DNA of 64,000 nucleotides from Epibacterium ulvae (GTDB taxonomy: Bacteria; Pseudomonadota; Alphaproteobacteria; Rhodobacterales; Rhodobacteraceae). Each line of letters opens with the position of its first letter. Position 1 is the first letter of the stretch. Both the position numbers and the translations under genes were made by a program. The stretch covers positions 34,906-98,905 of the forward strand of contig NZ_JAHHIR010000074.1 of NCBI RefSeq assembly GCF_018678075.1, given 5' to 3'. This document shows positions 1 through 8,039 of this stretch, in pieces. The notes under the pieces are model-generated. The model was not told the origin of the DNA. It ran no database searches and worked only from the letters and a program-made list of their open reading frames with translations.

Positions 1-216
1 CACAAAAGGTTGATCGAGGTGACCCTATCCAGTTGTGACTGCGCGCACCACAGGCCTTGCCGCGCAGATGTCTGTGCAAACGTGCAGGATTGCATTCAAG
101 GGGGGATCCCCCATGTTCCAACGTTTCAACCAATGGCAGGTTACATCTCATACGTTGGGTCCAGTGTCACCGCCCCCTTGCGAGAAAGACATCGCCAACC
201 GCACTCAGTTGCGCGT

Positions 217-390
217 TTACTCGATCTTGCGGCTTGCGTTGCGGGCGGCTGCGGCCTGCATCCGCTTCAAGAGTTCGGCCTTTTTGTCGCTGTTGGCTTT
301 CAGCCCTTTGGGCGCACCTTTGGCCTCTGATTGACCATAGCGCGGCTTGTTCGACCCTTGCTTTGGCGCACCCGATTTTCCGTAATCCAT
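217..390 (-). CDS. Small basic hypothetical protein downstream of hemE
   Basis: This 57-residue frame starts with ATG at 390-388 and ends in TAA at 219-217. It begins only 6 bases after the hemE stop codon on the same strand, so it is probably the last cistron of a hemE transcript. The product is rich in Lys, Ala, Gly and Ser. It has a flexible N-terminal half (MDYGKSGAPKQG...) and a C-terminal stretch of about 20 residues (KKAELLKRMQAAAARN) that should form a basic amphipathic helix. No signal peptide, membrane segment or cysteine is visible. I do not recognise a family. The tight spacing and protein-like composition support a real gene; function is unknown. Confidence 0.6.
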   Translation of the reverse strand: MDYGKSGAPKQGSNKPRYGQSEAKGAPKGLKANSDKKAELLKRMQAAAARNASRKIE

Positions 391-396
391 CGCACC

Positions 397-1446
397 TTAC
401 TCCGCTGCAACTGCGGTTTCCCGCACTGTGTCAATCATCAGTTGAACGTTGTCCGGATCCGCATCCGGTGTGATCCCATGGCCCAGGTTAAAGATATGTG
501 CCCCCTTGCCAAACGCTCCAACGATGCGGCGGGTATCATCAATCAGCTCCTGCCCACCGGTCACCATATGGCGCGAGGCGAGGTTGCCCTGAACACAGCC
601 ATCGACCTGCACATGGGTCGCCGCCCATTTTGGATCCACCGAATTGTCCAGCGCGACGCAATCCACGCCGGTCGCCTTGGCAAAGCCCACGTATTTCTCA
701 CCCGCTTCGCGCGGGAAGCCGATGATCGGAACCTGCGGATGGCGCACCTTCAACGCGGCGGTGATCTGGCGACAGGGTTCCAGCGCGTATTTCTGGAAAG
801 CATCGCCTTTGAGCGATCCCGCCCAGCTGTCAAAAATCTTGACCACCTCGGCCCCGGCTTCGATCTGCATCGACAGATATTCAATGGTCGCGGCGGTAAT
901 ACGGTCGAGCACGGCTTCAAAAACCGCGGGGTCTTCTTGCATCAAGGCATGCGCCGGCCCCTGATCCGAGGTACCGCGCCCTGCGATCATATAGGTCGCA
1001 ACGGTCCAGGGGGCGCCGGCAAAGCCGATCAGCGTGGTCTCGGACGGCAGTTCGCGCGACAGGATTTTGACGGTTTCATAGATCGGGTTCAGCGTCTCGT
1101 GAATGTCGTCCACACCGCCCAGCTTGTCGAAATCCGCTTGCGAGGTCAGTGTCGACAGACGTGGGCCCTCGCCGGTGACAAACCACAGATCCGCGCCCAG
1201 AGCCTGGGGGATCAATAGGATATCGGCAAACAGGATCGACGCATCAAAGCCGTAGCGTCTGATCGGCTGCAACGTCACCTCGGCGGCGAGCTCTGGATTG
1301 TAACACAACGACAGGAAATCGCCGGCCTGCGCGCGGGTCGCCCGATACTCTGGCAAATAGCGTCCGGCTTGCCGCATCATCCAGATCGGTGGCACCGCTT
1401 GGGTTTCACCTGCAAGGGCGCGCAGCAGTTTCTTTTGTTCGGCCAT
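397..1446 (-). CDS. hemE: Uroporphyrinogen decarboxylase
   Basis: This is cytoplasmic uroporphyrinogen decarboxylase, which removes the four acetate carboxyls of uroporphyrinogen III to give coproporphyrinogen III. The protein is 349 aa, the usual length. It carries the family signature [16 protein letters not shown] at about residues 20-35, the FADILLIP segment with the conserved active-site Asp, the [10 protein letters not shown] loop and NLGHGI near residue 320. It is divergent from hemC with roughly 110 bp between them, so the two heme genes share a control region. The 57-aa gene at 217-390 follows directly. The assignment is secure from sequence motifs. Confidence 0.97.
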   Translation of the reverse strand: MAEQKKLLRALAGETQAVPPIWMMRQAGRYLPEYRATRAQAGDFLSLCYNPELAAEVTLQPIRRYGFDASILFADILLIPQALGADLWFVTGEGPRLSTLTSQADFDKLGGVDDIHETLNPIYETVKILSRELPSETTLIGFAGAPWTVATYMIAGRGTSDQGPAHALMQEDPAVFEAVLDRITAATIEYLSMQIEAGAEVVKIFDSWAGSLKGDAFQKYALEPCRQITAALKVRHPQVPIIGFPREAGEKYVGFAKATGVDCVALDNSVDPKWAATHVQVDGCVQGNLASRHMVTGGQELIDDTRRIVGAFGKGAHIFNLGHGITPDADPDNVQLMIDTVRETAVAAE

Positions 1447-1558
1447 CGGAATTTCCTCACTTTCGCGTCCCCTTGAGGTCCGCTGTCAGCGGCAAATTGT
1501 CAAGGGGAGCAGGACAGCCGCTTGCCATGGCAAATCGCCGCGACTAATGATTTCGCCT

Positions 1559-2515
1559 ATGACACTGACCCTGCCCTCCCCCGCTTCGCCCCTTAAAATC
1601 GGCACCCGTGGTTCGCCTTTGGCCCTTGCCCAAGCTTATGAGACACGGACACGCCTGATGGCGGCCTTTGATCTGCCAGAAGCCGCTTTTGAGGTTGTGG
1701 TGATCAAAACCACCGGGGACAATCGCGCCATGATCGATGCGGACCGCCCACTGAAAGAGATTGGCAACAAAGGGCTATTCACCAAAGAAATCGAAGAGGC
1801 CATGCTGGCAGGTGACATCGACATCGCCGTGCATTCCTCAAAGGACATGCCGGTGGAACAGCCGCAGGGCTTGATCCTGGATGCGTTTCTCCCCCGTGAA
1901 GATGTGCGCGATGCCTTTGTGTCGCCAAAGTTTGCCGCGATTGCCGATCTGCCCGAAGGCGCGGTGGTTGGCACCTCATCCCTGCGGCGTCGGGCGCAAC
2001 TGCTCAATAAACGAGCAGATCTGAAGGTTGTTGAATTCCGCGGCAATGTCCAAACCCGTCTGAAGAAGCTCGCCGATGGTGTCGCCAGCTGTACTTTCCT
2101 TGCTCAGGCCGGCCTGAACCGATTGGCAATGGACAACGTCCCCGCCACCCCGGTTGAGGTCGACGACATGCTGCCCGCCATCGCCCAAGGGGCCATTGGC
2201 ATTGAGCGCCGGCAGAATGATTCACGTGCAGCGGAGCTGTTGGAGGCGATCCATCACCAAGAGACCGCACAACGGCTGGCGGCGGAACGTGCGCTGCTGG
2301 CAGGCCTTGATGGATCCTGCGAGACGCCGATTGCGGGTCTGGCCGTTATTGACGGCGGTACGCTTTCGTTGCGTGGTCAGGTGCTGCGCCCGGATGGGTC
2401 CGAAGCAATTGACGCCACGCTCAGCGGCGATCTGTCAGACGCGGCGGCGCTTGGTGCCGCGATGGCGCAGGATTTGCTGAACCGGGCGGTCAAAGGCTTT
2501 TTCGACTGGCATTAA
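1559..2515 (+). CDS. hemC: Hydroxymethylbilane synthase (porphobilinogen deaminase)
   Basis: HemC polymerises four porphobilinogens into hydroxymethylbilane in the cytoplasm. The chosen start gives 318 aa beginning MTLTLPSPASPLKIGTRG. An in-frame ATG at 1547 would add four residues, and neither start has a good ribosome site. Visible motifs are GTRGSPLALAQ (residues 15-25), VHSSKDMP, GTSSLRRRAQLL, and the dipyrromethane cofactor cysteine in GSCETPIAG at residue 254. It is transcribed away from hemE. No hemD (uroporphyrinogen III synthase) gene follows it here; the next gene is a convergent lysozyme-like gene 11 bases away. Confidence 0.96.
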   Translation: MTLTLPSPASPLKIGTRGSPLALAQAYETRTRLMAAFDLPEAAFEVVVIKTTGDNRAMIDADRPLKEIGNKGLFTKEIEEAMLAGDIDIAVHSSKDMPVEQPQGLILDAFLPREDVRDAFVSPKFAAIADLPEGAVVGTSSLRRRAQLLNKRADLKVVEFRGNVQTRLKKLADGVASCTFLAQAGLNRLAMDNVPATPVEVDDMLPAIAQGAIGIERRQNDSRAAELLEAIHHQETAQRLAAERALLAGLDGSCETPIAGLAVIDGGTLSLRGQVLRPDGSEAIDATLSGDLSDAAALGAAMAQDLLNRAVKGFFDWH

Positions 2516-2526
2516 GCGCAGGCCGA

Positions 2527-3330
2527 TCAATTTCCCCACGCGGACCACTGCGTCGGCGTTCCGGCAAAAGCGTTGATATCCACGTCGCCGACGATCCCCG
2601 GCACCCGTCCTGTGCCAGTGTACTGCCAAAACGTCCAACGCTGGCCGGGATAGACCTGGCTGGGGTGCCCGGCGACGGATCTGAGCCAGAATTCCGTGCC
2701 CGGAAGGTCGCCAATCCCCGTTTCGCGGTAAAAATCAACCGTAGTGTAGATGACCGGCCGCTTGCCGTAGTGGCGCTCCAAAATGTTCAAAAACCGGCGC
2801 GCTTCGGCCCGGACATTCGCGCCGGATGGCCGTTTGCGGCAAGTGCGTGACTGGTGGTTCCACTCCATATCCAACACATGCGGCAGCGCATTGCCATCGC
2901 GTGGTACGTTGCGAATGAACCAGCGCGCTTGTTCAGCGGCGGTGCGACAGAAGTAGAAATAGTGATAGGCCCCGCGTCGTACCCCGGCCCGTCTGGCGGT
3001 GCGCCAATGGGATTTAAACTGCGGATCCAGCACATCACCGCCTTCGGTCGCCTTGAGGAAAGCGAAGGAAACACCAGACCGGCGCGCGCGGGGCCAATCA
3101 ATATCCCCCTGCCAGCGCGAGACATCAATGCCGTGGACCGGATAGCTGCGCGGGCTGCGGCGTTCCCATTCCACCGGGTCACTGTCACTAAATCGCGGAT
3201 AGGTCACCAACCGCGCCGTCTGTCCGGCCCCGGTCGGCGCGGTCCCCACCACGTCGCTTGGACTGACAACGGGTTGCGCACAGGACAGCAGCAGACCAAC
3301 AGCTGCGAGAAATAAGATCGAAAACCGCAT
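2527..3330 (-). CDS. GH25-family lysozyme-like lipoprotein
   Basis: This is a glycoside hydrolase family 25 (Chalaropsis-type muramidase) domain protein of 267 aa. The start at 3330 is chosen because it gives a clean signal peptide (MRFSILFLAAVGLLLSC) with a lipobox cysteine at residue 16 and has an AGGT-type ribosome site; an upstream in-frame start would add 12 residues. GH25 hallmarks are HGIDVSRWQGDIDW (about residues 65-78), FLKATEGG, GAYHYFYF, and the catalytic-acid segment LDMEW with Asp153 and Glu155. It is probably anchored in the inner or outer membrane facing the periplasm and acts on peptidoglycan. It is convergent with hemC. Substrate and physiological role are inferred from the family. 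Confidence 0.88.
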   Translation of the reverse strand: MRFSILFLAAVGLLLSCAQPVVSPSDVVGTAPTGAGQTARLVTYPRFSDSDPVEWERRSPRSYPVHGIDVSRWQGDIDWPRARRSGVSFAFLKATEGGDVLDPQFKSHWRTARRAGVRRGAYHYFYFCRTAAEQARWFIRNVPRDGNALPHVLDMEWNHQSRTCRKRPSGANVRAEARRFLNILERHYGKRPVIYTTVDFYRETGIGDLPGTEFWLRSVAGHPSQVYPGQRWTFWQYTGTGRVPGIVGDVDINAFAGTPTQWSAWGN

Positions 3331-3439
3331 CGTGACCTGCCCCGGCCTTGCTGCACCCAAGGACAAGTCTAGGCGACGTGCGCGTTGTGGTCGATCAGAG
3401 CGACATCAAAAAGGCATCAATTCGCCGACAGGAGCTGGA

Positions 3440-4333
3440 TCAAATCCATTTGGCCAAAGGCGGCAGGCTCATCAAAACCGCATTGGCGTCGTGGCCGGTT
3501 TCAAGCCCAAATTTGGTGCCACGGTCATAAACCAGATTGTATTCAGCGTAGAGCCCGCGATGGATCAGCTGGGCGTCACGATCCTCCGCATCACATGGTT
3601 GAACTCTGCGCCTTTCCACCAGTGGCACATAGGCCGGCAGGAAAGCGCGGCCGATATCCTGGGTCAGCGCAAAATCAGCCTCCCAATCGCCGGTGTTGCG
3701 GTCATCCATAAAGATCCCGCCAACCCCGCGCGCCCGTCCGCGATGGGGGATAAAGAAATACTCATCCGCCCAGGCTTTTAGCTTGGGGTAGAGCGCGGCG
3801 TCATGCGGGTCCAGATGGGCCTGTTGCTGGGCATGAAAATGCGCCGTGTCGTCGTTATATTCGATACAGGGATTCAGATCCGAGCCACCACCAAACCACC
3901 AGGCATGCGGCGTCCAGAACATGCGGGTGTTCATATGCACCGCAGGCACATGGGGGTTGCGCATATGAGCCACAAGCGAAATGCCCGAGGCCCAGAACCG
4001 CGGATCATCCTTCATGCCCGGAATACCCTTGCGCGCCGCCATCGCATTTTGCGCGCGTTCGCCCAAGGTGCCATACACGGTTGAGATATTGACGCCGACC
4101 TTTTCAAACACGCGCCCGCCCCGCATGACGCTCATCAAGCCGCCACCGGCGTCCGATCCGTCATCCGATGTACGCGTGGTCTCGCTGACCTCAAACGCGC
4201 CGGGCTCCTTTTCGCTGAATGGGCCTTCAGAATGGCTTGCTTCCAGCGCTTCAAACGAAGCTACAATGTCATCGCGCAAGGTCTTGAACCAAGCAGACGC
4301 GCGTTGTTTTTCAGTGTTCATTTCCGTCGACAT
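3440..4333 (-). CDS. hemF: Oxygen-dependent coproporphyrinogen III oxidase
   Basis: HemF converts coproporphyrinogen III to protoporphyrinogen IX using O2. The protein is 297 aa, full length. Family motifs include VHMNTRMF, WWFGGGSDLNP, RRGRARGVGGIFMDD, the EYNLVYDRGTKFGL segment and the C-terminal SLPPLAKW. It lies 57 bp downstream of the SDR gene on the same strand and may be co-transcribed with it. The window also holds oxygen-independent hemN at 21741-23096, so the organism can make this step both aerobically and anaerobically. Confidence 0.97.
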   Translation of the reverse strand: MSTEMNTEKQRASAWFKTLRDDIVASFEALEASHSEGPFSEKEPGAFEVSETTRTSDDGSDAGGGLMSVMRGGRVFEKVGVNISTVYGTLGERAQNAMAARKGIPGMKDDPRFWASGISLVAHMRNPHVPAVHMNTRMFWTPHAWWFGGGSDLNPCIEYNDDTAHFHAQQQAHLDPHDAALYPKLKAWADEYFFIPHRGRARGVGGIFMDDRNTGDWEADFALTQDIGRAFLPAYVPLVERRRVQPCDAEDRDAQLIHRGLYAEYNLVYDRGTKFGLETGHDANAVLMSLPPLAKWI

Positions 4334-4390
4334 GGTCGTTCCGTTTATGTGCTGCGCCCCGCTTGCCTGTGGGGCTTGGGCAGGTCTTGA

Positions 4391-5194
4391 TCAGTGAACC
4401 GGTGCTGCAACTGGATCCAGCAGCGTGCGCCCGCCGTCCAGCGTCATGATTTGGCCAGTCATAAACCCCGACGCATCCGAGGCAAGATATTGCGCAGCTT
4501 CGGTCAATTCACTGGGCGCCGCAATGCGACCCAACGGCGTATGTTCCTCAATATCGTCGCGGAACTCGCGATTTTCCTTGAGCGTTGACTGCAACGACGC
4601 GCTCATCACCGATCCAAAGGCGATGGAATTGACTCGAATGCGGTGCGGCGCGAACGACACTGATAGGGACCGTGTCATCTGATCCAGCGCGGCTGAGGCG
4701 ATCGAGAAGGCCAGCAGTTCCGGATGGGTGCGGCGCGCGGCAATGGAGGACAGATTGACGATCGATCCACGCGGCGCGTCATCATCACGCCCCTCGCCCT
4801 GTTTGATCATCCGGCGCGCCACCTGCTGCGACAGGCGCAGGGTTGGCAACAGGTTCTGGTTCAGCAACCGATCAAGCGATTCATCCTGGGGGTCCAAAGC
4901 GTCGCTTTGTTCCACCTGACGCGCGCCGTTGACCAGGATGTCGATGTCATCAAAGGCGTCGATGGTGGCCGACAAAAGATTGGCAATTGTCAGACGTTCC
5001 CGCAAATCCCCGGCAAAATAGCGGATGTTGCCTTCGTCCTTGGGTTCGCCCAACTCGGCAATCAAGGCGGCCTCATTTGAATCCGCAAACATGACGTTGG
5101 CACCTCCGTCCGCAAACTGTTTGCCGATTGCCAGACCGATGCCGCTGGCGGCGCCGGTCACAATGGCGGTTTTACCTGAAATGGAAAAGGACAT
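4391..5194 (-). CDS. SDR-fold protein lacking the YxxxK catalytic pair
   Basis: This is a 267-aa classical-size short-chain dehydrogenase/reductase fold. The cofactor-binding glycine motif TGAASGIG (residues 13-20), an acidic residue after the second strand (FADSN), ILVNGARQ and the VNLSSIAA segment are all present. The catalytic motif is not: where other family members have Tyr-x-x-x-Lys this protein reads FSIAS (residues 163-167), so Tyr is Phe and Lys is Ser. The C-terminal part (FMTGQIMTLDGGRTLLD) is ordinary for the family. It lies upstream of hemF on the same strand. It may be inactive as a dehydrogenase or act as a binding or scaffold protein; the fold assignment is secure, the activity is not. 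Confidence 0.85.
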   Translation of the reverse strand: MSFSISGKTAIVTGAASGIGLAIGKQFADGGANVMFADSNEAALIAELGEPKDEGNIRYFAGDLRERLTIANLLSATIDAFDDIDILVNGARQVEQSDALDPQDESLDRLLNQNLLPTLRLSQQVARRMIKQGEGRDDDAPRGSIVNLSSIAARRTHPELLAFSIASAALDQMTRSLSVSFAPHRIRVNSIAFGSVMSASLQSTLKENREFRDDIEEHTPLGRIAAPSELTEAAQYLASDASGFMTGQIMTLDGGRTLLDPVAAPVH

Positions 5195-5270
5195 GACGTG
5201 CCTCTAAGATGGTGCGTGGTTTTCGTCGACTTTATACAGGAAGCGCGACACTGCAAACATAAGCGAACAT

Positions 5271-6260
5271 TCAGCTTTTGCTGCGCCGTGGCCGATGCGC
5301 ATGGAGCACTTTGAACCGATTGTCGCCAGCCACTTCCTCCACCTTGGCAAAACACTGGTCCAATGTCACCTCATAGGGGAGATGACGGTTGGCCACCATC
5401 CAGACATGCCCACCGGGGGTGAGCGCCTTGGCTGCGGTGCGAATAAAGGCCTGTCCCAGCGCGGGTTCCGCCGCCCGTCCCGTGTGAAACGGCGGGTTCA
5501 TTACCACCGCATCGCAGGGCTCAGAAGACTGCCAGCCTGTCGCATCCGCCCAATGGAACTGCGCGCGCGTGTCGTCGATATTCAGACGCACACACTCCAG
5601 CGCGATGTGGTCCGCTTCCACGAGATGCACGGTTTCCACGTCCTGTCGCGCAAGAATTTGCTTGGACAGAAATCCCCATCCCGCCCCGAGATCGGCAACC
5701 CGACGCCCCAGTTTTTGCGGCAAAGCCTCTGCCAGCAGAAGCGACGCAGGATCGATGCCATCGGCCGAAAACACACCGGGTGCGGTGTAATAGCCGTCGA
5801 CCAGTGCTGGCGCGTCTGCCCGCCAATTGGGCAAATCAGCACCACCATCGATCCAGAAGACCTTGCCATGCGCTTTGGAAATCGGGGCAGACGGCGCGGC
5901 CAGCCTGCGCAGATCTTTCAGAAGCGAATCAATTCCATCCGTTTTGGCTCCATCAATCAGCACCGGCCCTTGCGTGGCGCGCACCGCTTGGGCGATCAAA
6001 TCACGACCCTGAGCCTTGGCGCGCGTGGCAAAGACCACGGCGGCGACCGCAACACTTTCCCCATCCCAAACGGGTACACAGTCATAACCCAAGCTGGTGA
6101 AATGCTCATACGCCGGGCGCTGGGGTTGGACGATTTTCACCTGGTCCTTGGGCAACGCGGACAGATCCGCATCGACGCTTGGGTGAAACACAAAAACTGA
6201 ACCGGATGCAGGCACGGCGAAACCACCTGCCTCCAGAGCCAGCGACAGGCGAACGGACAT
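5271..6260 (-). CDS. RsmC/RlmG-like class I methyltransferase
   Basis: The 329-aa protein has the two-domain layout of ribosomal RNA guanine-N2 methyltransferases: a degenerate N-terminal methyltransferase-like half and a C-terminal catalytic half. The SAM-binding motif VADLGAGWGFLS and the catalytic NPPFH motif (Asn255) mark it as an N2-type nucleic-acid methyltransferase. The ATG at 6260 is preferred over a TTG one codon earlier. It probably methylates 16S or 23S rRNA, but which guanosine cannot be read from the sequence. The clpS gene ends 22 bases upstream on the same strand. Confidence 0.85.
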   Translation of the reverse strand: MSVRLSLALEAGGFAVPASGSVFVFHPSVDADLSALPKDQVKIVQPQRPAYEHFTSLGYDCVPVWDGESVAVAAVVFATRAKAQGRDLIAQAVRATQGPVLIDGAKTDGIDSLLKDLRRLAAPSAPISKAHGKVFWIDGGADLPNWRADAPALVDGYYTAPGVFSADGIDPASLLLAEALPQKLGRRVADLGAGWGFLSKQILARQDVETVHLVEADHIALECVRLNIDDTRAQFHWADATGWQSSEPCDAVVMNPPFHTGRAAEPALGQAFIRTAAKALTPGGHVWMVANRHLPYEVTLDQCFAKVEEVAGDNRFKVLHAHRPRRSKS

Positions 6261-6282
6261 CAACGCGCCCCTTTCCCTTTGA

Positions 6283-6648
6283 TTACTCTTCTTTTTCCAT
6301 GGTGCATTGCAGCGGATGCTGATGACGACGGGCGAAATCCATCACCTGCGCCACCCTGGTCTCGGCGATTTCATGGCTGAACACACCAACCACGGCGAGG
6401 CCTTTTTTGTGAACCACCAGCATGATTTCGAACGCTTGGGCATGGGTCATGCCAAAGAAACGTTCCAACACCATGACCACAAATTCCATGGGGGTGTAAT
6501 CATCGTTCAGCAGCAGAACCTTGTAGCGTGGTGGGCGCTGCGTCTTGGGCTTGGTCTTGGTCAGAAGGTCCATTTCACCTTCGTCGTCAGACTCGTCCGT
6601 CATCAGTATGTGTTCAAAGCTCATGTGCAGGCCGTCTCGATCCAGCAT
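6283..6648 (-). CDS. clpS: ATP-dependent Clp protease adaptor ClpS
   Basis: ClpS binds N-degron substrates and hands them to ClpA/ClpP in the cytoplasm. The core is unmistakable: [17 protein letters not shown], the acidic NDD substrate pocket, [12 protein letters not shown], and the C-terminal [15 protein letters not shown]. The start is uncertain. An upstream GTG (6699) would place a TATATA promoter-like stretch inside the gene, so I chose the ATG at 6648 (121 aa); ATGs at 6624 and 6603 are also possible. It is divergent from the HAD gene with about 65 bp between them. Confidence 0.93.
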   Translation of the reverse strand: MLDRDGLHMSFEHILMTDESDDEGEMDLLTKTKPKTQRPPRYKVLLLNDDYTPMEFVVMVLERFFGMTHAQAFEIMLVVHKKGLAVVGVFSHEIAETRVAQVMDFARRHQHPLQCTMEKEE

Positions 6649-6713
6649 GGAATTTCTTAGGGCGCTTATATAGCCTTTATTAACGGCAGGAAAAGACACC
6701 GAAGGGAATTAGA

Positions 6714-7424
6714 ATGTCAAAGACACTCACAACGATCGCATTTGATGCTGACGACACTCTTTGGCACAACGAACGTTTCTTTCGGGTTACCCAGGAACGT
6801 TTTGCGGAACTTTTAATGGACCACACGCCGCGCGACATCGGGCCCGAGCAGCTGGATCGTCTGTTGATGGACGCCGAAACCAGAAATCTAGGGCGTTATG
6901 GCTATGGTGTGAAGGGGTTTACGCTGTCAATGATCGAAACCGCGATCGAAGTCACCGACGCGCGCGTTCCGGCCTCGGTCATCAAAGATCTGCTCGAAGC
7001 GGGACAGATGATGTTGAGCTATCCGATCGAATTGCTGCCACATGCCCGTGCTGCGGTCACGGCTTTGACCGCGGATTATCACCTTGTTTTGATCACCAAA
7101 GGCGACCTATTGGACCAAGAACGCAAGCTCGCCCAGTCCGGATTGGGCGATTACTTCGACGCGGTTGAGATTGTGTCAGACAAAACGGCCGAGGTTTACG
7201 CGGATATTTTTCGCAGACATGGGCATGAACCGGATCAAACGATGATGGTCGGAAACTCGATGCGGTCCGACATTTTGCCGGTCCTGGAGGCCGGAGGCTG
7301 GGCGACATATGTGCCCCATGGGTTGGTGTGGGATCACGAACATGCCGAACCTCCGGTTGACCACGCCCGCTACTTTGAGGTTGACGATATGGGCGATCTG
7401 CCCGCACTGATCGCGCGACTTTGA
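6714..7424 (+). CDS. HAD-superfamily hydrolase (phosphatase)
   Basis: The 236-aa protein has all four haloacid dehalogenase motifs: DADDTLW with nucleophile Asp11 and general acid Asp13, the VLITKGD segment (motif II), the Lys of SDKTAEVY (motif III) and GNSMRSDILP (motif IV). The insert between motifs I and II is helical, as in type I-cap enzymes. It is probably a soluble phosphatase for a small phosphorylated metabolite, and the substrate cannot be inferred. GAAGGG lies at a good distance before the ATG. The gene at 7440 follows after 15 bases, so the two are likely an operon. Confidence 0.88.
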   Translation: MSKTLTTIAFDADDTLWHNERFFRVTQERFAELLMDHTPRDIGPEQLDRLLMDAETRNLGRYGYGVKGFTLSMIETAIEVTDARVPASVIKDLLEAGQMMLSYPIELLPHARAAVTALTADYHLVLITKGDLLDQERKLAQSGLGDYFDAVEIVSDKTAEVYADIFRRHGHEPDQTMMVGNSMRSDILPVLEAGGWATYVPHGLVWDHEHAEPPVDHARYFEVDDMGDLPALIARL

Positions 7425-7439
7425 TAGAAAGATCATACG

Positions 7440-7760
7440 ATGCCCCAAGCTGACCTGTCATATTCCGCCCATCTCGATTTCGACGCAGCCAAAGCGCTGG
7501 CAGTTATTGAAGAAACCATTCGTGACAAAGACGAAACCGCCGGCACCTGCAAAGGGCGCGCGCATCCCGTTCAAACAACCCATCACGACCACGTGCTGCT
7601 GCGTGTCGCGGTCCTTGAAAAGCCGCACCGTGACGACGTGTTTATGACCGCGCTGAGCGAGAACTTGGTCGCGGCGTTAAAGCCGCTGATTCCAACCGGC
7701 ACGCCCTATAATGTGATCATCACCTTTCTGTCGCCCTACCATCAGTCCGTACAAGCATAA
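7440..7760 (+). CDS. Hypothetical protein, co-transcribed with HAD gene
   Basis: This is a 106-aa soluble protein with no signal peptide and no membrane segment. The sequence begins MPQADLSYSAHLDFDAAKAL and contains alternating hydrophobic strands (VLLRVAVL, YNVIITFLS) with a helix rich in charged residues near the N terminus (IEETIRDKDE). That suggests a small alpha/beta domain. A single Cys and several His (THHDH) lie in the centre. I do not recognise the family. Its 15-base spacing from the HAD hydrolase suggests a shared transcript and perhaps a shared pathway. Confidence 0.7.
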   Translation: MPQADLSYSAHLDFDAAKALAVIEETIRDKDETAGTCKGRAHPVQTTHHDHVLLRVAVLEKPHRDDVFMTALSENLVAALKPLIPTGTPYNVIITFLSPYHQSVQA

Positions 7761-7878
7761 GATGCAGGCGCCGGTTGTGGTTTCTTGGCACCAATTTTGA
7801 ACATGCCGAGGAATCAACGTCACGAATTTGGGAGACCCCTCGAATTTTTCGGGATCTCAAAAAATTAACGAACCGCGC

Positions 7879-7911
7879 ATCTAGTGGGACACACCCGTAT
7901 CCCTACTAGAT
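7879..7911. repeat. Imperfect inverted repeat upstream of the carboxypeptidase gene
   Basis: ATCTAGTGGGA and TCCCTACTAGAT form arms that match except for one bulged base, separated by a 10-base loop. It sits about 130 bp before the start of the D-Ala-D-Ala carboxypeptidase gene in an otherwise gene-free 279-bp stretch. It could be an operator or an mRNA leader hairpin. No T-tract follows on either strand, so it is not a simple terminator. Confidence 0.4.
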
Positions 7912-8039
7912 GTCGAAAGCCTCGGACAAAATGGTGCCACCTGCGTAGTTCCACAGCTGTTTATTATTAACCATCACTGTGTTACCGTTTGGCAGAGCAA
8001 AAAATAGTCAGCTGAAAATCGGCGACACTCGAGGCAGAC

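Noticed and set aside
35..334. Possible + strand gene at the left edge
   Set aside because: Composition is not protein-like, there is no ribosome site, and it overlaps the better-supported small gene behind hemE. I see nothing else in bases 1-216.
331..1218. Long open frame opposite hemE (295 codons, + strand)
   Set aside because: It lies wholly antisense to hemE and overlaps the 57-aa gene, and its translation has no family features. It is a by-product of high G+C.
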